A stretch of 64,000 nucleotides of DNA from an uncultured Collinsella sp. (GTDB taxonomy: Bacteria > Actinomycetota > Coriobacteriia > Coriobacteriales > Coriobacteriaceae), in the NCBI GenBank assembly GCA_958435945.1, contig CAUBIC010000014.1, forward strand, positions 3,798-67,797, given 5' to 3'. Positions 19,757-29,107 of this stretch are shown here, piece by piece. The first letter of the stretch is position 1, and every line of letters starts with the position of its first letter. The position numbers and the translations under genes are program-made. The notes beneath the pieces were generated by a model. That model was not told where the DNA came from. It worked only from the letters and a program-made list of their open reading frames with translations, and made no database searches.

Positions 19757-20441
19757 GTCTCCCACCGCAGGATCTGAGGGCTGACCTTCGCGGACGTCCT
19801 CGGACATGAAAGAACCCCCGCTGCGCACTACGTGCGGCGGGGGTTCTTTCGTCCTGCGGAGTGTCCGCGAAGGTCAGCCCTCAGATCCTGCTACGACTAC
19901 GTCCTCGGATTGTGTGGGCTGATGAAGGACGTGGTTGTGGGGGCCTTTTGTCCCCTTCGCTGTTTCGCGGCTTTGCCGCGAAACCTCGCGCCGCTTTGGG
20001 GATGGATGGAGGTTTTGGTTGTTGTTGCCTTCTATCCCCGTGCTTTGGGGCTGGTTGCCTTTTTGGAGCTCATCTTTATTCCTTATGCTGAATGAAAAGC
20101 CCCATGTTTTTGCAGGGGTGCATACTCGTCTTATTAATGCATAGAATCTCGTATAGTGCGAGTAAGATATTACGCTGTCTGTTTTGTGTTTAGCAGAGAT
20201 ATAGTTTGCATAATCTGGTCGAATCCCTGCTCTATTAAAATAAAGTCGCACGTAAATGGCGTAGATATGCCTAAGCTGGGCTTCTTTACGCTGAGCGGGT
20301 AAAAATGACCGTTCACCGTTCAACTGTTTTCAAAATGAATAAAATAAGGGATAACAGGAATATAAACCTTAATAAACTCGTGTATCGCACGGACACGGGT
20401 TATTAATGGGTTGTAGGCCTTTTACAGAAAGGATTCCAGCA
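19757..20441. other. Intergenic region: long palindrome then AT-rich arcC upstream region
   Basis: The first 135 bases hold the nested palindrome and terminator of the PFOR gene. From about 20085 to 20400 the sequence is conspicuously A+T-rich for this chromosome and has no good ORF. It probably contains promoter and regulator sites for carbamate kinase, but I cannot name one. Confidence 0.4.
19767..19891. repeat. Long palindrome with nested terminator after PFOR gene
   Basis: Perfect 29-bp arms (19767-19795 and 19863-19891) surround an inner hairpin at 19808-19850, whose 14-base stem arms begin GAAAGAACCCCC. The inner hairpin suits intrinsic termination. The outer arms would extend it into one very long stem. 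Confidence 0.8.
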
Positions 20442-21404
20442 ATGTCTAAGCCTCTTGGCAAGCCCGATCGTATTGTCGTCGCCCTTGGCGGCAACGCCCT
20501 CGGCAACAACCCCGTTGAGCAGATCGAGGCCGTGAGCAACACCGCTCACGCTCTTCTCGGCCTGATCGAGCAGGGTAACGAGATCATCATCACCCACGGC
20601 AACGGCCCGCAGGTCGGCATGATCCAGAACGCCTTCGCCGCTGCCCACGACGCCATCGGCACCCCCGAGATGCCGCTGCCCGAGTGCGGCGCCATGTCCC
20701 AGGGCTACATTGGTTATCACCTGCAGCAGGGCATCGGCCGCGAGATGCACAAGCGCTATAAGCGTTGGCACGCCGCCACCGTCGTCACCCAGATCGAGTG
20801 CGACCCGGATGATCCCGCGTTCAAGAACCCGACTAAGCCGATCGGCCCCTTCTATACCGAGGAGCAGGCCAAGGAGTTCATGGCCGAGGATCCCTCCAAG
20901 GTCTTCGTCGAGGATTCCGGCCGCGGCTGGCGTCGCGTCGTCGCTTCCCCCGATCCCAAGAAGATCGTCGAGGCTGACTCCATCCTCAACCTGCTCGACA
21001 ACGAGTTCATCGTCATCGCCTGCGGTGGCGGCGGCATCCCCGTCGTCCGCGACTACGAGAACAAGGGCTGCTACAAGGGCGTTCCCGCTGTCATCGACAA
21101 GGACCTGGGCGGCGAGCTGCTGGCCGAGGACTGCGATGCCGACGTTCTGTTCCTGTTGACCGCCGTTGAGCATGTCGCCATCAACTTTGGCAAGCCCAAC
21201 CAGGAGGAGCTCGAGGAGCTCACCGCCGACGAGGCCGAGCGTCTGGCCGATGAGGGTCAGTTCGGCAAGGGTTCCATGGAGCCCAAGGTCCGCGCTGCCA
21301 TCAAGTTCGCCCGTTCCCGCAAGGGCCGCACCTGCATCATCGGCGCTCTGGACAAGGCCGCCGAGACCATGGCCGGCCTCTCCGGTACCCGCATCCACGA
21401 GTAG
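20442..21404 (+). CDS. arcC: Carbamate kinase
   Basis: The 320-residue enzyme of the amino acid kinase fold makes ATP from carbamoyl phosphate and ADP. Motifs include VVALGGNALGNN, ITHGNGPQVGMIQNAF, IACGGGGIPVV and VIDKDLGG. The length is typical. ATG at 20442 has AGAAAGGA upstream. No arginine deiminase or ornithine carbamoyltransferase gene is next to it, so carbamoyl phosphate must come from a pathway encoded elsewhere or from the nearby permease/amidohydrolase route. Codon bias suggests high expression. Confidence 0.95.
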   Translation: MSKPLGKPDRIVVALGGNALGNNPVEQIEAVSNTAHALLGLIEQGNEIIITHGNGPQVGMIQNAFAAAHDAIGTPEMPLPECGAMSQGYIGYHLQQGIGREMHKRYKRWHAATVVTQIECDPDDPAFKNPTKPIGPFYTEEQAKEFMAEDPSKVFVEDSGRGWRRVVASPDPKKIVEADSILNLLDNEFIVIACGGGGIPVVRDYENKGCYKGVPAVIDKDLGGELLAEDCDADVLFLLTAVEHVAINFGKPNQEELEELTADEAERLADEGQFGKGSMEPKVRAAIKFARSRKGRTCIIGALDKAAETMAGLSGTRIHE

Positions 21405-21470
21405 TCTCTACTCTGCTGCATCTCTCGTGGGCGCCAGGCAAAGCGCCCACAAACTAGCCTCTCTTCATGA

Positions 21471-21505
21471 GCCCCGCAGTCCGCTCCGACTGCGGGGCTT
21501 TTGCT
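21471..21505 (+). terminator. Intrinsic terminator of arcC
   Basis: A 10-bp GCCCCGCAGT stem with an 8-base loop is followed by a short T-run, between arcC and the convergent peptidase gene. Confidence 0.8.
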
Positions 21506-21538
21506 ATTCACCTAGTCATTGGGGACGTTCTTAAATGA

Positions 21539-22573
21539 CTAGTAGTAGGCCCACATGGCTTCGATTTCGTTGAGGACTTCTACGACGCCCCAGCGGCGGG
21601 CACTGCGGCTTTGCGAGTTGGGGTCGTAGACTCCCACTTGATCGGCATCGTCGATGCCCCAGAGCACGATATAGTGTCCAACGCTGGTAAAGGTGCCGGG
21701 ACGAACCGATGCGATGATGGGCGCGCCCGAGCGCAGCGCCTGGGTGATGGAGCTGCGATCGATATGGAGCTCAGTTCCGTTAAGGCCCAGCTGCCATGCG
21801 CCGCTCGTCATAAACGACCACTCGGTGGCACCGGTGGGGGCATAGTTGCCCGCCTCGGAAAGAGCGCACATATCGACCGGCGTCATATCGGTGTGACCGG
21901 TCTTATAGATGTAGACCATGGTAAGGCAGGTAGGGCCGCAGGCATTTTGACGGATGGTACCGCCGGCGTAGGGTAGCTCCGACCATGCCGGGTCAATCTG
22001 ATAGATGTGGGGCATGGTGCCGGCTTGCCACTGCGCACGCGGGGTCGAAAACGCAAACGAATAGCCGGGCGCGACCGGGGCCTTGAGCAGCTTATCCTCG
22101 GCGGTTGGATCGAGGCCGGCCGAGCCGTGGGAGATACAGGAGCTCATAAGCACAAAGACCAGACAGGTGAGGATAGAGCACAGTGCGAGGCGAAGTCGAC
22201 GAGCTGACAGGGCGGGGGCATTCACGTACGATGTCGAGCGGTAAGGCTTGCCGTCGCGTCCGCCTTGGGGATGCGAAAAGAAGCGGTTGATATGGATGCC
22301 GGGCTGACGTGCGCCGTTGCGGCGCAGTTGCGGAACCTCGGCCTGACGCTGTCGAGTGCGCGCGCCCAAGCGGCTATCTTGCTGCGCGCTTGTGGCCGTA
22401 CTCGGACGGCCGCTCTGCCGTGTTCTGCTTGTCTGCTGCCGAGACGAAGGTCTGGGTTGCTCTTGAGGGCGTTGCGGATTGCTGCTCGTGGCACTTCTGG
22501 GCGTCGGCGTGGTACGGCCAGCAAGGCGAACGCTTTGTCGCCGTTGATCACCGTCGTTGTATCCGTATGCCAT
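21539..22573 (-). CDS. Membrane-anchored C39-like (C39_2) cysteine peptidase
   Basis: The 344-residue protein has ~125 residues rich in Arg, Gln, Ser and Pro, then one membrane helix (about 127-147, ending SSC). An extracellular papain-like domain of the C39_2 type follows. The probable catalytic Cys lies in NACGPTCLTMVY, His in SVGHYIVLWGI and Asp/Asn in VYDPNSQS. Such enzymes cleave peptides or peptidoglycan-linked substrates outside the cell. The strongly basic, low-complexity cytoplasmic tail is unusual. No ABC exporter is adjacent, so bacteriocin processing is unlikely. Confidence 0.82.
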   Translation of the reverse strand: MAYGYNDGDQRRQSVRLAGRTTPTPRSATSSNPQRPQEQPRPSSRQQTSRTRQSGRPSTATSAQQDSRLGARTRQRQAEVPQLRRNGARQPGIHINRFFSHPQGGRDGKPYRSTSYVNAPALSARRLRLALCSILTCLVFVLMSSCISHGSAGLDPTAEDKLLKAPVAPGYSFAFSTPRAQWQAGTMPHIYQIDPAWSELPYAGGTIRQNACGPTCLTMVYIYKTGHTDMTPVDMCALSEAGNYAPTGATEWSFMTSGAWQLGLNGTELHIDRSSITQALRSGAPIIASVRPGTFTSVGHYIVLWGIDDADQVGVYDPNSQSRSARRWGVVEVLNEIEAMWAYY

Positions 22574-22933
22574 TCGTACCGCCTTGTCTCATATATAACC
22601 TGTCTATCCTACAAAAAAGATGTGCAACAAATGGGTCCGCGCGTCAAAAGCTCGGTAAACGGTACGAAAGGCGCAAAACACACGGCCTCAAAAACATCTC
22701 TATATGCGTCCGATGAGCGTACGCCCGTCGGACGGGCGGCAACAATGAGCGGCAAACCGTGCCGTTCGTCCCAAAAACGGCGCCGCTCGTTTTGCAGTTC
22801 TGCCTTCGGTCGAGCTACAAGCGGAGCTGCTGCGCCAAGGCCGTATCTTAAAGCCACGAAATAAAAGAGCGCGGCAAAACAGACCGCGCAAGGGGTGACG
22901 TCAAGGGGCGTCAAAAAGGAAAGGAGGGGAACA
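22574..22933. other. Structured leader between divergent peptidase and permease genes
   Basis: Several potential stems are visible: GTCCGA with TCGGAC near 22708-22733, then a GAGCGGC/GCCGCTC pair. Just before the ribosome site there is a repeated GGGG(T/C)GTCA motif with a TGACGTCA palindrome. This may be a regulatory leader of the permease gene, but it matches no riboswitch class I can recognise. Confidence 0.35.
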
Positions 22934-24385
22934 ATGGCGGACAAGAACGCAGAAGTTGCAGTCGAGGATAACGGCGGCATGAAGAAAACGCTTTCGCTCT
23001 GGAACTTCTTCACCATCGGTTTCGGTGCCATCATCGGTACCGGTTGGGTTCTGCAGGTCGGCGACTGGATGGTCGTGGGCGGCGGTCCCGTTCCCGCTAT
23101 GATCGCATTCCTCTTGGGTGCAATCTTCCTCGTGCCCGTCGGAGCTGTTTTCGGTGAGCTCACGGCTGCTATCCCCATCTCGGGTGGCATCGTCGAGTAT
23201 GTCGATCGTAGCTTTGGCCGTACGCTGAGCTACATCACCGGATGGCTTTTGGCTCTGGGCAACGGCATCCTGTGCCCGTGGGAGGCCATCGCCATTTCGA
23301 CCCTCGTGTCCGAGATGTTCGGCAGCCTGCCCGGCCTTGAGTGGCTGCGCGCCGTCAAGCTCTACACCATCCTGGGCGCCGACGTTTACCTGTTCCCGAC
23401 GCTGATTGCGCTCGGCTTTGCAGTCTACGTCATCTTCCTCAACTTCCGCGGTGCCAGCTCGGCCGCCAAGCTCCAGGCCTTCCTGACCAAGGCCCTGCTC
23501 TGCGGCATGCTGCTCGCCATGGGCGTCTCGCTGTTCACCGGCTCGCCGGACAATGCCATGCCTGTGTTCTCCCAGGTTGCCGGCGCTGGCGGCGGCAAGG
23601 CCGCTACCGAGAGCACCAGCCTGTTCGCCGGCATCGTGTCGGTCCTGGTTCTGACTCCGTTCTTCTACGCCGGTTTCGACACCATTCCTCAGCAGGCTGA
23701 GGAAGCAGCCGAGGGCCTCAACTGGAACAAGTTCGGCAAGATCATCTCCCTGGCTCTGCTGGCCGCCGGCGGTTTCTACATGGTCTGCATCTACTCGTTC
23801 GGCACCATCCTCGACTGGCATGAGTTTGTTAAGAGCCCGGTTCCCGCGCTTGCCTGCCTCAAGGGCATCAACATGCTCCTGTACCTGGCCATGCTCGTCA
23901 TCGCCACGCTTGGACCCATGGGCCCGATGAACTCCTTCTACGGCGCCACGAGCCGCATCATGCTCGCCATGGGCCGCAAGGGCCAGCTGCCCGAGAAATT
24001 CGCCGAGGTCGACCCCAAGTCCGGCGCTCCCAAGCTTGCCTGCGTCGTACTGGGCGTCATCACCGTCATTGGTCCGTTCCTGGGCAAGAACATGCTCATC
24101 CCCCTGACCAACGTGTCGGCTCTCGCCTTCATCTTCTCCTGCGGCATGGTCGCCCTCGCCTGCCTGCGCATGCGCTTCACCGAGCCCGACCTGCCTCGTC
24201 CCTACGAGGTACCCGGCGGCAAGTTTGGCATCGGCCTCGCTATCGCTGCCTGCGCCATCATCATCGGCCTGCTCGTGATTCCGTTCTCTCCCGCCTCCCT
24301 CAACATGGTGGAGTGGAGCATCGTGATCGGCTGGTTGGCTATTGGCCTGGCCCTCATGGCTTTCACCAATTCCCGCAAAAAGTAA
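22934..24385 (+). CDS. APC-superfamily amino acid/amine permease
   Basis: The 483-residue membrane protein has about 12 helices and the APC signature in helix 1 (TIGFGAIIGTGWVLQVGDW). It also has the conserved FAGFDTIPQQAEE-like segment in helix 6 (FFYAGFDTIPQQAEEA). It is related to putrescine/amino acid transporters. The ATG has AAGGAGGGG before it; the longer upstream reading is not needed. It lies 131 bases before the amidohydrolase gene in the same orientation, so the substrate may be what that enzyme cleaves. Confidence 0.88.
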   Translation: MADKNAEVAVEDNGGMKKTLSLWNFFTIGFGAIIGTGWVLQVGDWMVVGGGPVPAMIAFLLGAIFLVPVGAVFGELTAAIPISGGIVEYVDRSFGRTLSYITGWLLALGNGILCPWEAIAISTLVSEMFGSLPGLEWLRAVKLYTILGADVYLFPTLIALGFAVYVIFLNFRGASSAAKLQAFLTKALLCGMLLAMGVSLFTGSPDNAMPVFSQVAGAGGGKAATESTSLFAGIVSVLVLTPFFYAGFDTIPQQAEEAAEGLNWNKFGKIISLALLAAGGFYMVCIYSFGTILDWHEFVKSPVPALACLKGINMLLYLAMLVIATLGPMGPMNSFYGATSRIMLAMGRKGQLPEKFAEVDPKSGAPKLACVVLGVITVIGPFLGKNMLIPLTNVSALAFIFSCGMVALACLRMRFTEPDLPRPYEVPGGKFGIGLAIAACAIIIGLLVIPFSPASLNMVEWSIVIGWLAIGLALMAFTNSRKK

Positions 24386-24405
24386 CGCCTAGCCGGGGCG
24401 GACCA

Positions 24406-24434
24406 GGTGCGCGGGGCCCTCTCTTCCGCGCACC
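24406..24434 (+). other. GC hairpin between permease and amidohydrolase genes
   Basis: GGTGCGCGG and its complement enclose 11 bases with no T-run. It may stabilise or process the transcript end rather than terminate it. Confidence 0.45.
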
Positions 24435-24516
24435 GAACCCGGCATCACTTGGGTAGCTTTGTGAGGCTGCGACCCAACACGGCCTCGCCCACTATATGGA
24501 TCCATAAGGAGGAACC

Positions 24517-25794
24517 ATGTCCACTAAGTATGCAATCGTTGGCGGCAAGCTCATCGACGGTACCGGTGCCGAGCCGGTCGAGAACTCCCTCGTTCTCGTC
24601 GACGACAACGGCAAGATCGAGTACGCCGGCGCTATGCAGGACCTTCCCGAGGGCGTTGAGGTCATCGACGCCGCCGGCAAGACCGTCCTTCCCGGCCTGA
24701 TCGACACCCACCTGCACTTCTCGGGCAACCTGACCGACGATGACACCGATTGGGTCATGCAGCCGCTCCTCGAGAAGCAGGCCGTCGCCGTCAAGCAGGC
24801 CTACGACTGCCTCACCCATGGCCTCACCACCGTCTGCGAGATCGGTCGCTTTGGTATCCAGATCCGTGACTGCATCGACAAGGGCGTCTTCAAGGGCCCG
24901 CGCGTTCTGGCCACCGGCCTCGGCTTCTGCCGCGTTGCCGGCCACGGTGACTCCCACCACTGCACCCAGGAGCTCAACAAGGAATCCCATCCCTGGGGCG
25001 ACCAGGTCGACGGTCCTTGGGATCTGCGCAAGGCCGTCCGTCGTCGCCTGCGCGAGAACCCCGATGCCATCAAGATCTGGGCTACCGGTGGCGGCATCTG
25101 GCGCTGGGACTCCGGTCGCGACCAGCACTACTGCTCCGAGGAGATCCAGGCCGTGGTCGACGAGGCAAAGATGGTCGGCATCCCCGTGTGGAGCCACTGC
25201 TACAACAACCACGCCGCTGCCTACGATTCCGTTCGTTTTGGCTGCGAGCAGCTGATTCACGGTTTCGATATCGATGAGCGCACCATGGACCTCATGGCCG
25301 AGCAGGGCACCTTCTTCACCCCGACGATCGCCTTCCTGCCCACCTGGTACGCCACCTATCCGCCCGTCTACGTCCCCGAGCTGCACGACAAGTACGAGGG
25401 CACCCTGGTCGAGAAGGAGCTGCAGCGCAACTACGACTGCCTGCGCGAGGCCAAGAAGCGCGGCGTTGTCATGACGATCGGCTCCGACTCCTTCTCCTTC
25501 GTCACCCCGTACGGCACCTGCTCCATCGAGGAGATGTACGAGTTCGTCGACAAGATCGGCTTCACCCCGGTCGAGACCATCACCTGCGCCACCCTCAACG
25601 GTGCCAAGATGTGCCACATCGAGGACGAGACCGGTTCCATCGAGGCCGGCAAGTGCGCCGACCTGCTGGTCGTCAACGGTGACGTCGCCGCCGACATCCA
25701 CGTGCTCAACACCGACAACATGGACGTCATCATGAAGGATGGCTGGATCGTCGAGGCTGGCACCTTTGGCGAGGCCAACAAATACAGCGCCTAA
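24517..25794 (+). CDS. Metal-dependent amidohydrolase (imidazolonepropionase/prolidase-like)
   Basis: The 425-residue TIM-barrel hydrolase begins with the family beta-sandwich (IVGGKLIDGTGAEPVENSLV). Metal ligands are visible: HLH in LIDTHLHFSG, the candidate carboxylated Lys in AIKIWATGGG, His in VWSHCYNN and LIHGFDID, and Asp in TIGSDSFS. This group includes Xaa-Pro and Xaa-Arg dipeptidases and other cyclic amide hydrolases. The substrate cannot be told from sequence. AAGGAGG lies before the ATG. It follows an APC permease and is codon-biased, suggesting a heavily used catabolic step. Confidence 0.88.
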   Translation: MSTKYAIVGGKLIDGTGAEPVENSLVLVDDNGKIEYAGAMQDLPEGVEVIDAAGKTVLPGLIDTHLHFSGNLTDDDTDWVMQPLLEKQAVAVKQAYDCLTHGLTTVCEIGRFGIQIRDCIDKGVFKGPRVLATGLGFCRVAGHGDSHHCTQELNKESHPWGDQVDGPWDLRKAVRRRLRENPDAIKIWATGGGIWRWDSGRDQHYCSEEIQAVVDEAKMVGIPVWSHCYNNHAAAYDSVRFGCEQLIHGFDIDERTMDLMAEQGTFFTPTIAFLPTWYATYPPVYVPELHDKYEGTLVEKELQRNYDCLREAKKRGVVMTIGSDSFSFVTPYGTCSIEEMYEFVDKIGFTPVETITCATLNGAKMCHIEDETGSIEAGKCADLLVVNGDVAADIHVLNTDNMDVIMKDGWIVEAGTFGEANKYSA

Positions 25795-25845
25795 GATACC
25801 GTTTGTCGATGGCTGGATGTAAAACACAGTTTTTGATTGCATAAT

Positions 25846-25881
25846 GCAATGGAGAGGGTCGCTTGCGGCCCTCTCCATTGC
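25846..25881 (+). other. Strong hairpin before sensor kinase
   Basis: GCAATGGAGAGGG (25846-25858) and its complement (25869-25881) form a 13-bp stem with a further CGC/GCG pair, without a clear T-run. A CATAAT hexamer lies directly upstream (25840-25845). It may end the amidohydrolase transcript or form the kinase leader. Confidence 0.55.
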
Positions 25882-25905
25882 TATGGGTGCGATAGAAAAA
25901 AGGGG

Positions 25906-27297
25906 ATGACGGTGGATTTAAACAGGCTGATTCTGGGCAAGAGCTACAACTCTACCAAGGTCTTTCGTACGGCCCAGCATGTGGTCCAGGCCATCCTGCT
26001 CGGTGTTGTCGTTCCGGCGCTTATCCTGCTGCTTATCTGGGATTTAACCGATAATCCCAATCCCGTTCCGGGCGTTGTCGTTATTGCCGGCCTGGTCATG
26101 CTGTGCTTCTTTTTCTCGTATGTCTTTGTGGTCCCCGACGACCTCACATCGAGCGCAACCGACCGTACGCTCGCTATTGCATCAAAAATATTCGCCTACA
26201 CGTCGCGCGGCCTTACGCCCGAAGCGGCCCTGGGCGCCTCTAAAATCATCCTGTCCGAGACCATCGCCTCTGCCATCTGCTTTACCGATGGCAAACAGGT
26301 GTTGGCAAGCTGGGGCGAGGACTCGGCAAAGTGCCCTGCCGGCACCCCGGTCGTGCTCAAGACCACGCTCAACGTGATCGAGTCCGGCGAACAGAGTGTG
26401 TTTTCGCGCGACGCCTCCAATGAGACGGGCGGCTATTTTCCCCGCCTGCGCGCCGGCATTGTCGCGCCGCTGACCGTGCGCGGGCATTGCGTGGGCACAC
26501 TCGAGCTGTATTACCCCCGACTGAGCAGCATCGATATGCGCCAGACGGCCCTTGCCTCGGGTTTTGCCGATCTCATTTCCACGCAGCTCGCCAGCTTTGA
26601 GCTCGAGCGCCAGGACGAGCTCACAGCCCGCGTTGAGCTTCGCGCCCTGCAGTCGCAGGTCGACCCGCATTTTCTATTCAATACCATTAGCACGATTGTG
26701 TCGCTCGTTCGAACCGAGCCCGACAAGGCGCGATCGCTGCTGATCGACTTTTCCAACTACTATCGTCAGACGCTTTCTGATTCCGATACGCTCACCACGC
26801 TCGAGCACGAGGTGGAACAGGGCACTCGTTATATCAACCTTATGCAGGCCCGGTATGGCGACGGCCGTCTGCGCGTTTCGGTCGACATCGACTTTGAGGT
26901 GCGCGACAGCCTGGTACCGCCGTTTATCTTGCAGCCGCTGCTCGAAAACTGCATCAAGCATGCGCAGCGCGAGACCGAGCCGCTTTCTATTCGTGTTAGG
27001 GCTTTTGAGACCGATGACGGCTTGGAGATCATCGTCGAAGATGACGGCATCGGTATGAACGAAGAAGTCTGCGCGCATCTGTTTGAGCAGCATCGCCGAG
27101 AGGAGCCCGAGAGCATTACCGCCGACGGCTCCGTCAAGCGAGGTTGCGGTCTGGCGCTCTTCAATGTGCTTCAGCGCATCCATTTCTTTTACGGAGAAGA
27201 TTCTGGCATGCGCGTGAAGTCCCAGGAGGGCGTGGGAACACAGGTCATCGTTGAGTTGAACGGCGAGCCGCATGAGCCGGCGCCGCTAACGGTGTAG
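25906..27297 (+). CDS. LytS/YehU-type sensor histidine kinase with GAF-like region
   Basis: The 463-residue sensor has two N-terminal membrane helices (about 20-75) and a GAF-like domain (about 90-230). The His_kinase domain follows, with the phosphorylated His in DPHFLFNTI (near residue 254), then the ATPase domain with ENCIKHA, EDDGIGM and GCGLALFNV. It is 38 bases before its LytTR regulator. AGGGG abuts the ATG, so a GTG six bases later (25912) fits the spacing better and may be the true start. Extracellular loops are very short, so a ligand would be bound within the membrane or the GAF-like domain. Confidence 0.9.
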   Translation: MTVDLNRLILGKSYNSTKVFRTAQHVVQAILLGVVVPALILLLIWDLTDNPNPVPGVVVIAGLVMLCFFFSYVFVVPDDLTSSATDRTLAIASKIFAYTSRGLTPEAALGASKIILSETIASAICFTDGKQVLASWGEDSAKCPAGTPVVLKTTLNVIESGEQSVFSRDASNETGGYFPRLRAGIVAPLTVRGHCVGTLELYYPRLSSIDMRQTALASGFADLISTQLASFELERQDELTARVELRALQSQVDPHFLFNTISTIVSLVRTEPDKARSLLIDFSNYYRQTLSDSDTLTTLEHEVEQGTRYINLMQARYGDGRLRVSVDIDFEVRDSLVPPFILQPLLENCIKHAQRETEPLSIRVRAFETDDGLEIIVEDDGIGMNEEVCAHLFEQHRREEPESITADGSVKRGCGLALFNVLQRIHFFYGEDSGMRVKSQEGVGTQVIVELNGEPHEPAPLTV

Positions 27298-27335
27298 CAC
27301 GCGGTTGGATTGAGAGAAAAAGAGGGGAAGCGCAT

Positions 27336-28070
27336 ATGTCCGAAGGCTGGAACATCTTGGTGGTTGATGACGAGCCTCCCATTAGGGCTGAGCTACGCTA
27401 TCTGTTGGAAAAGGATACGCGTGTGGGACAGATTGCCGAAGCGGGCAATGTCACCGAAGCCGTGGAGTCGATTCTGTCGAACAAGCCCGACGTGCTGTTT
27501 TTAGACATTACCATGCCCGGTCGCTCGGGAATTGAGCTTGCCGAGACGCTGCAGAACCTAAAGACGCCGCCAGTCGTGGTGTTTGTGACGGCATTTGCCG
27601 AGTATGCGGCTGATGCCTATAACCTCGATGCTGTCGATTACATCGTCAAACCGGTCGAGGATGCCCGCTTGTCAAAGGCACTCGACAAGATCGAGACAGC
27701 CTTGGGTGCCCGTCGTGTTATCCACGCTCCGCGCCAGCCTTTGCGTCTGACGGTGGATCGCGGGGGCAAAAAGGTGTTCATTCCCGTGGCGGATGTCTGC
27801 TACTTTGAGGCGCGCGCCGATTTTTGCAACGCCGTCTGCGCCGAGGGGACGTACCTGATCAATGAGTCGATTTCCTCGCTCGAGCGGCGCCTGGCCTCCG
27901 AGGGCTTTATCCGTGTCCACCGCAGTTATCTGGTCAATTTGGAAGACGTGCATAATGTCGAGATCGGTTCCACGGGTCTTATGGAGCTCAGGCTCGATCG
28001 CGTAACCTCGACGGTGCCTGTGTCCCGTCGTCGCGCAGCCGAGGTCAAGGCGCACTTGGGGCTTGTGTAG
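27336..28070 (+). CDS. LytTR-family response regulator
   Basis: The 244-residue regulator has a receiver domain with acidic DDE near residue 11, phosphoacceptor Asp57 (LFLDITMPG) and Lys in YIVKPVE. A LytTR DNA-binding domain follows (about 140-242) with FIRVHRSYLVNLEDV. It is cognate to the kinase just upstream. LytTR proteins bind paired direct repeats and often control cell-surface or peptide-signal genes. Confidence 0.94.
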   Translation: MSEGWNILVVDDEPPIRAELRYLLEKDTRVGQIAEAGNVTEAVESILSNKPDVLFLDITMPGRSGIELAETLQNLKTPPVVVFVTAFAEYAADAYNLDAVDYIVKPVEDARLSKALDKIETALGARRVIHAPRQPLRLTVDRGGKKVFIPVADVCYFEARADFCNAVCAEGTYLINESISSLERRLASEGFIRVHRSYLVNLEDVHNVEIGSTGLMELRLDRVTSTVPVSRRRAAEVKAHLGLV

Positions 28071-28162
28071 GCAGTCTGCATATCATCGTTTACCGCCGCA
28101 GGTTTGGCATGACCGTGCGGTGGGCATAATGGGTGACATCGAATGAAATCGAAAGGATCATT

Positions 28163-29107
28163 ATGCCCGCGCTCATTACGCATCATCTGTTTGGCGAGGA
28201 AAGCATCGACCGTCTTCCGCAGGGCGTTATCACGTCCGACGAGGAGCGCATCGCCTTTATCCTGGGAAACCAAGGTCCCGACCCGTTTTTCTTCCACATG
28301 CTCACGCCGCGCATTTCCGACTGCATGTCGCTTGCTCAGGTCATGCACCGCTCGCGCATGTCGCGCCAGCTCTCGTGCCTGCGCGACGGCGTGTCGCACC
28401 TGCAGCCGCGCGACGCCAATCTGGGTCGCGCCTTTGCGCTGGGCCTGCTGTCGCACTATGTGCTCGATCGCAATGCCCACCCCTTTGTCTACGAGCAGCA
28501 GTTTGGCATTGTCGAGTCCGATCCCGAGCTCGAGGCTTCGGGCAGTCAAGTTCATGCCGTGCTCGAAAGCGACTTGGACGTGCTGATGCTGCAGCTCAAG
28601 CGCGATGGGGCTACGGTCGAGGATTATCCGCCGGCGGGCGAGATCGTCACCACCGACCGCATCAATCGCGTTGCCGGCGTGCTGATGAGCTACGTCGCCG
28701 GGCGCGTGTACGGTATCGACATCCCGGCGGGGGAGTACGCCGGCGCCGTAGCCGACATGCAGCTGCTCTACCGCACTATCGAGCCGGCCGGTTCGGCCAA
28801 GACGCGCGCGATTGCCCTGCTCGAGGGCTTGGTGCACGATTATTCGCTACTCGACGGCCTTGCGCACCGCGTGACGACCGAGTTGCCCGAGCGTACCGGC
28901 AACCTGGGCCACTTGGCATGGAAGAGCCCCTTTACCGATGAAGTCTCGACCGAGAGCTTCCCCGAGGTCTTTGACCGCGCACTGCTCGATTACGAGCTCA
29001 CCGTCGCCCGCTTTATCGAGACCGGCGATATGGAAGCCGTGACCAACCACGTCAATTACAGCGGTCGCGTGCTCGGCGCCGACGAAGAGTTCGACCGCGA
29101 GGAATAA
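28163..29107 (+). CDS. Zinc-dependent phospholipase C-like domain protein
   Basis: The 314-residue protein has no signal peptide. It contains likely metal ligands of the zinc-dependent phospholipase C-like fold: THHLFGEE at the start, NQGPDPFFFH and LLSHYVLDRNAHPFVYE. Cytoplasmic members of this family are of unknown role. The ATG at 28163 has GAAAGGA before it; a start at 28133 is weaker. A CATAAT hexamer near 28125 may be its own promoter. A hairpin repeat follows. Confidence 0.75.
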   Translation: MPALITHHLFGEESIDRLPQGVITSDEERIAFILGNQGPDPFFFHMLTPRISDCMSLAQVMHRSRMSRQLSCLRDGVSHLQPRDANLGRAFALGLLSHYVLDRNAHPFVYEQQFGIVESDPELEASGSQVHAVLESDLDVLMLQLKRDGATVEDYPPAGEIVTTDRINRVAGVLMSYVAGRVYGIDIPAGEYAGAVADMQLLYRTIEPAGSAKTRAIALLEGLVHDYSLLDGLAHRVTTELPERTGNLGHLAWKSPFTDEVSTESFPEVFDRALLDYELTVARFIETGDMEAVTNHVNYSGRVLGADEEFDREE

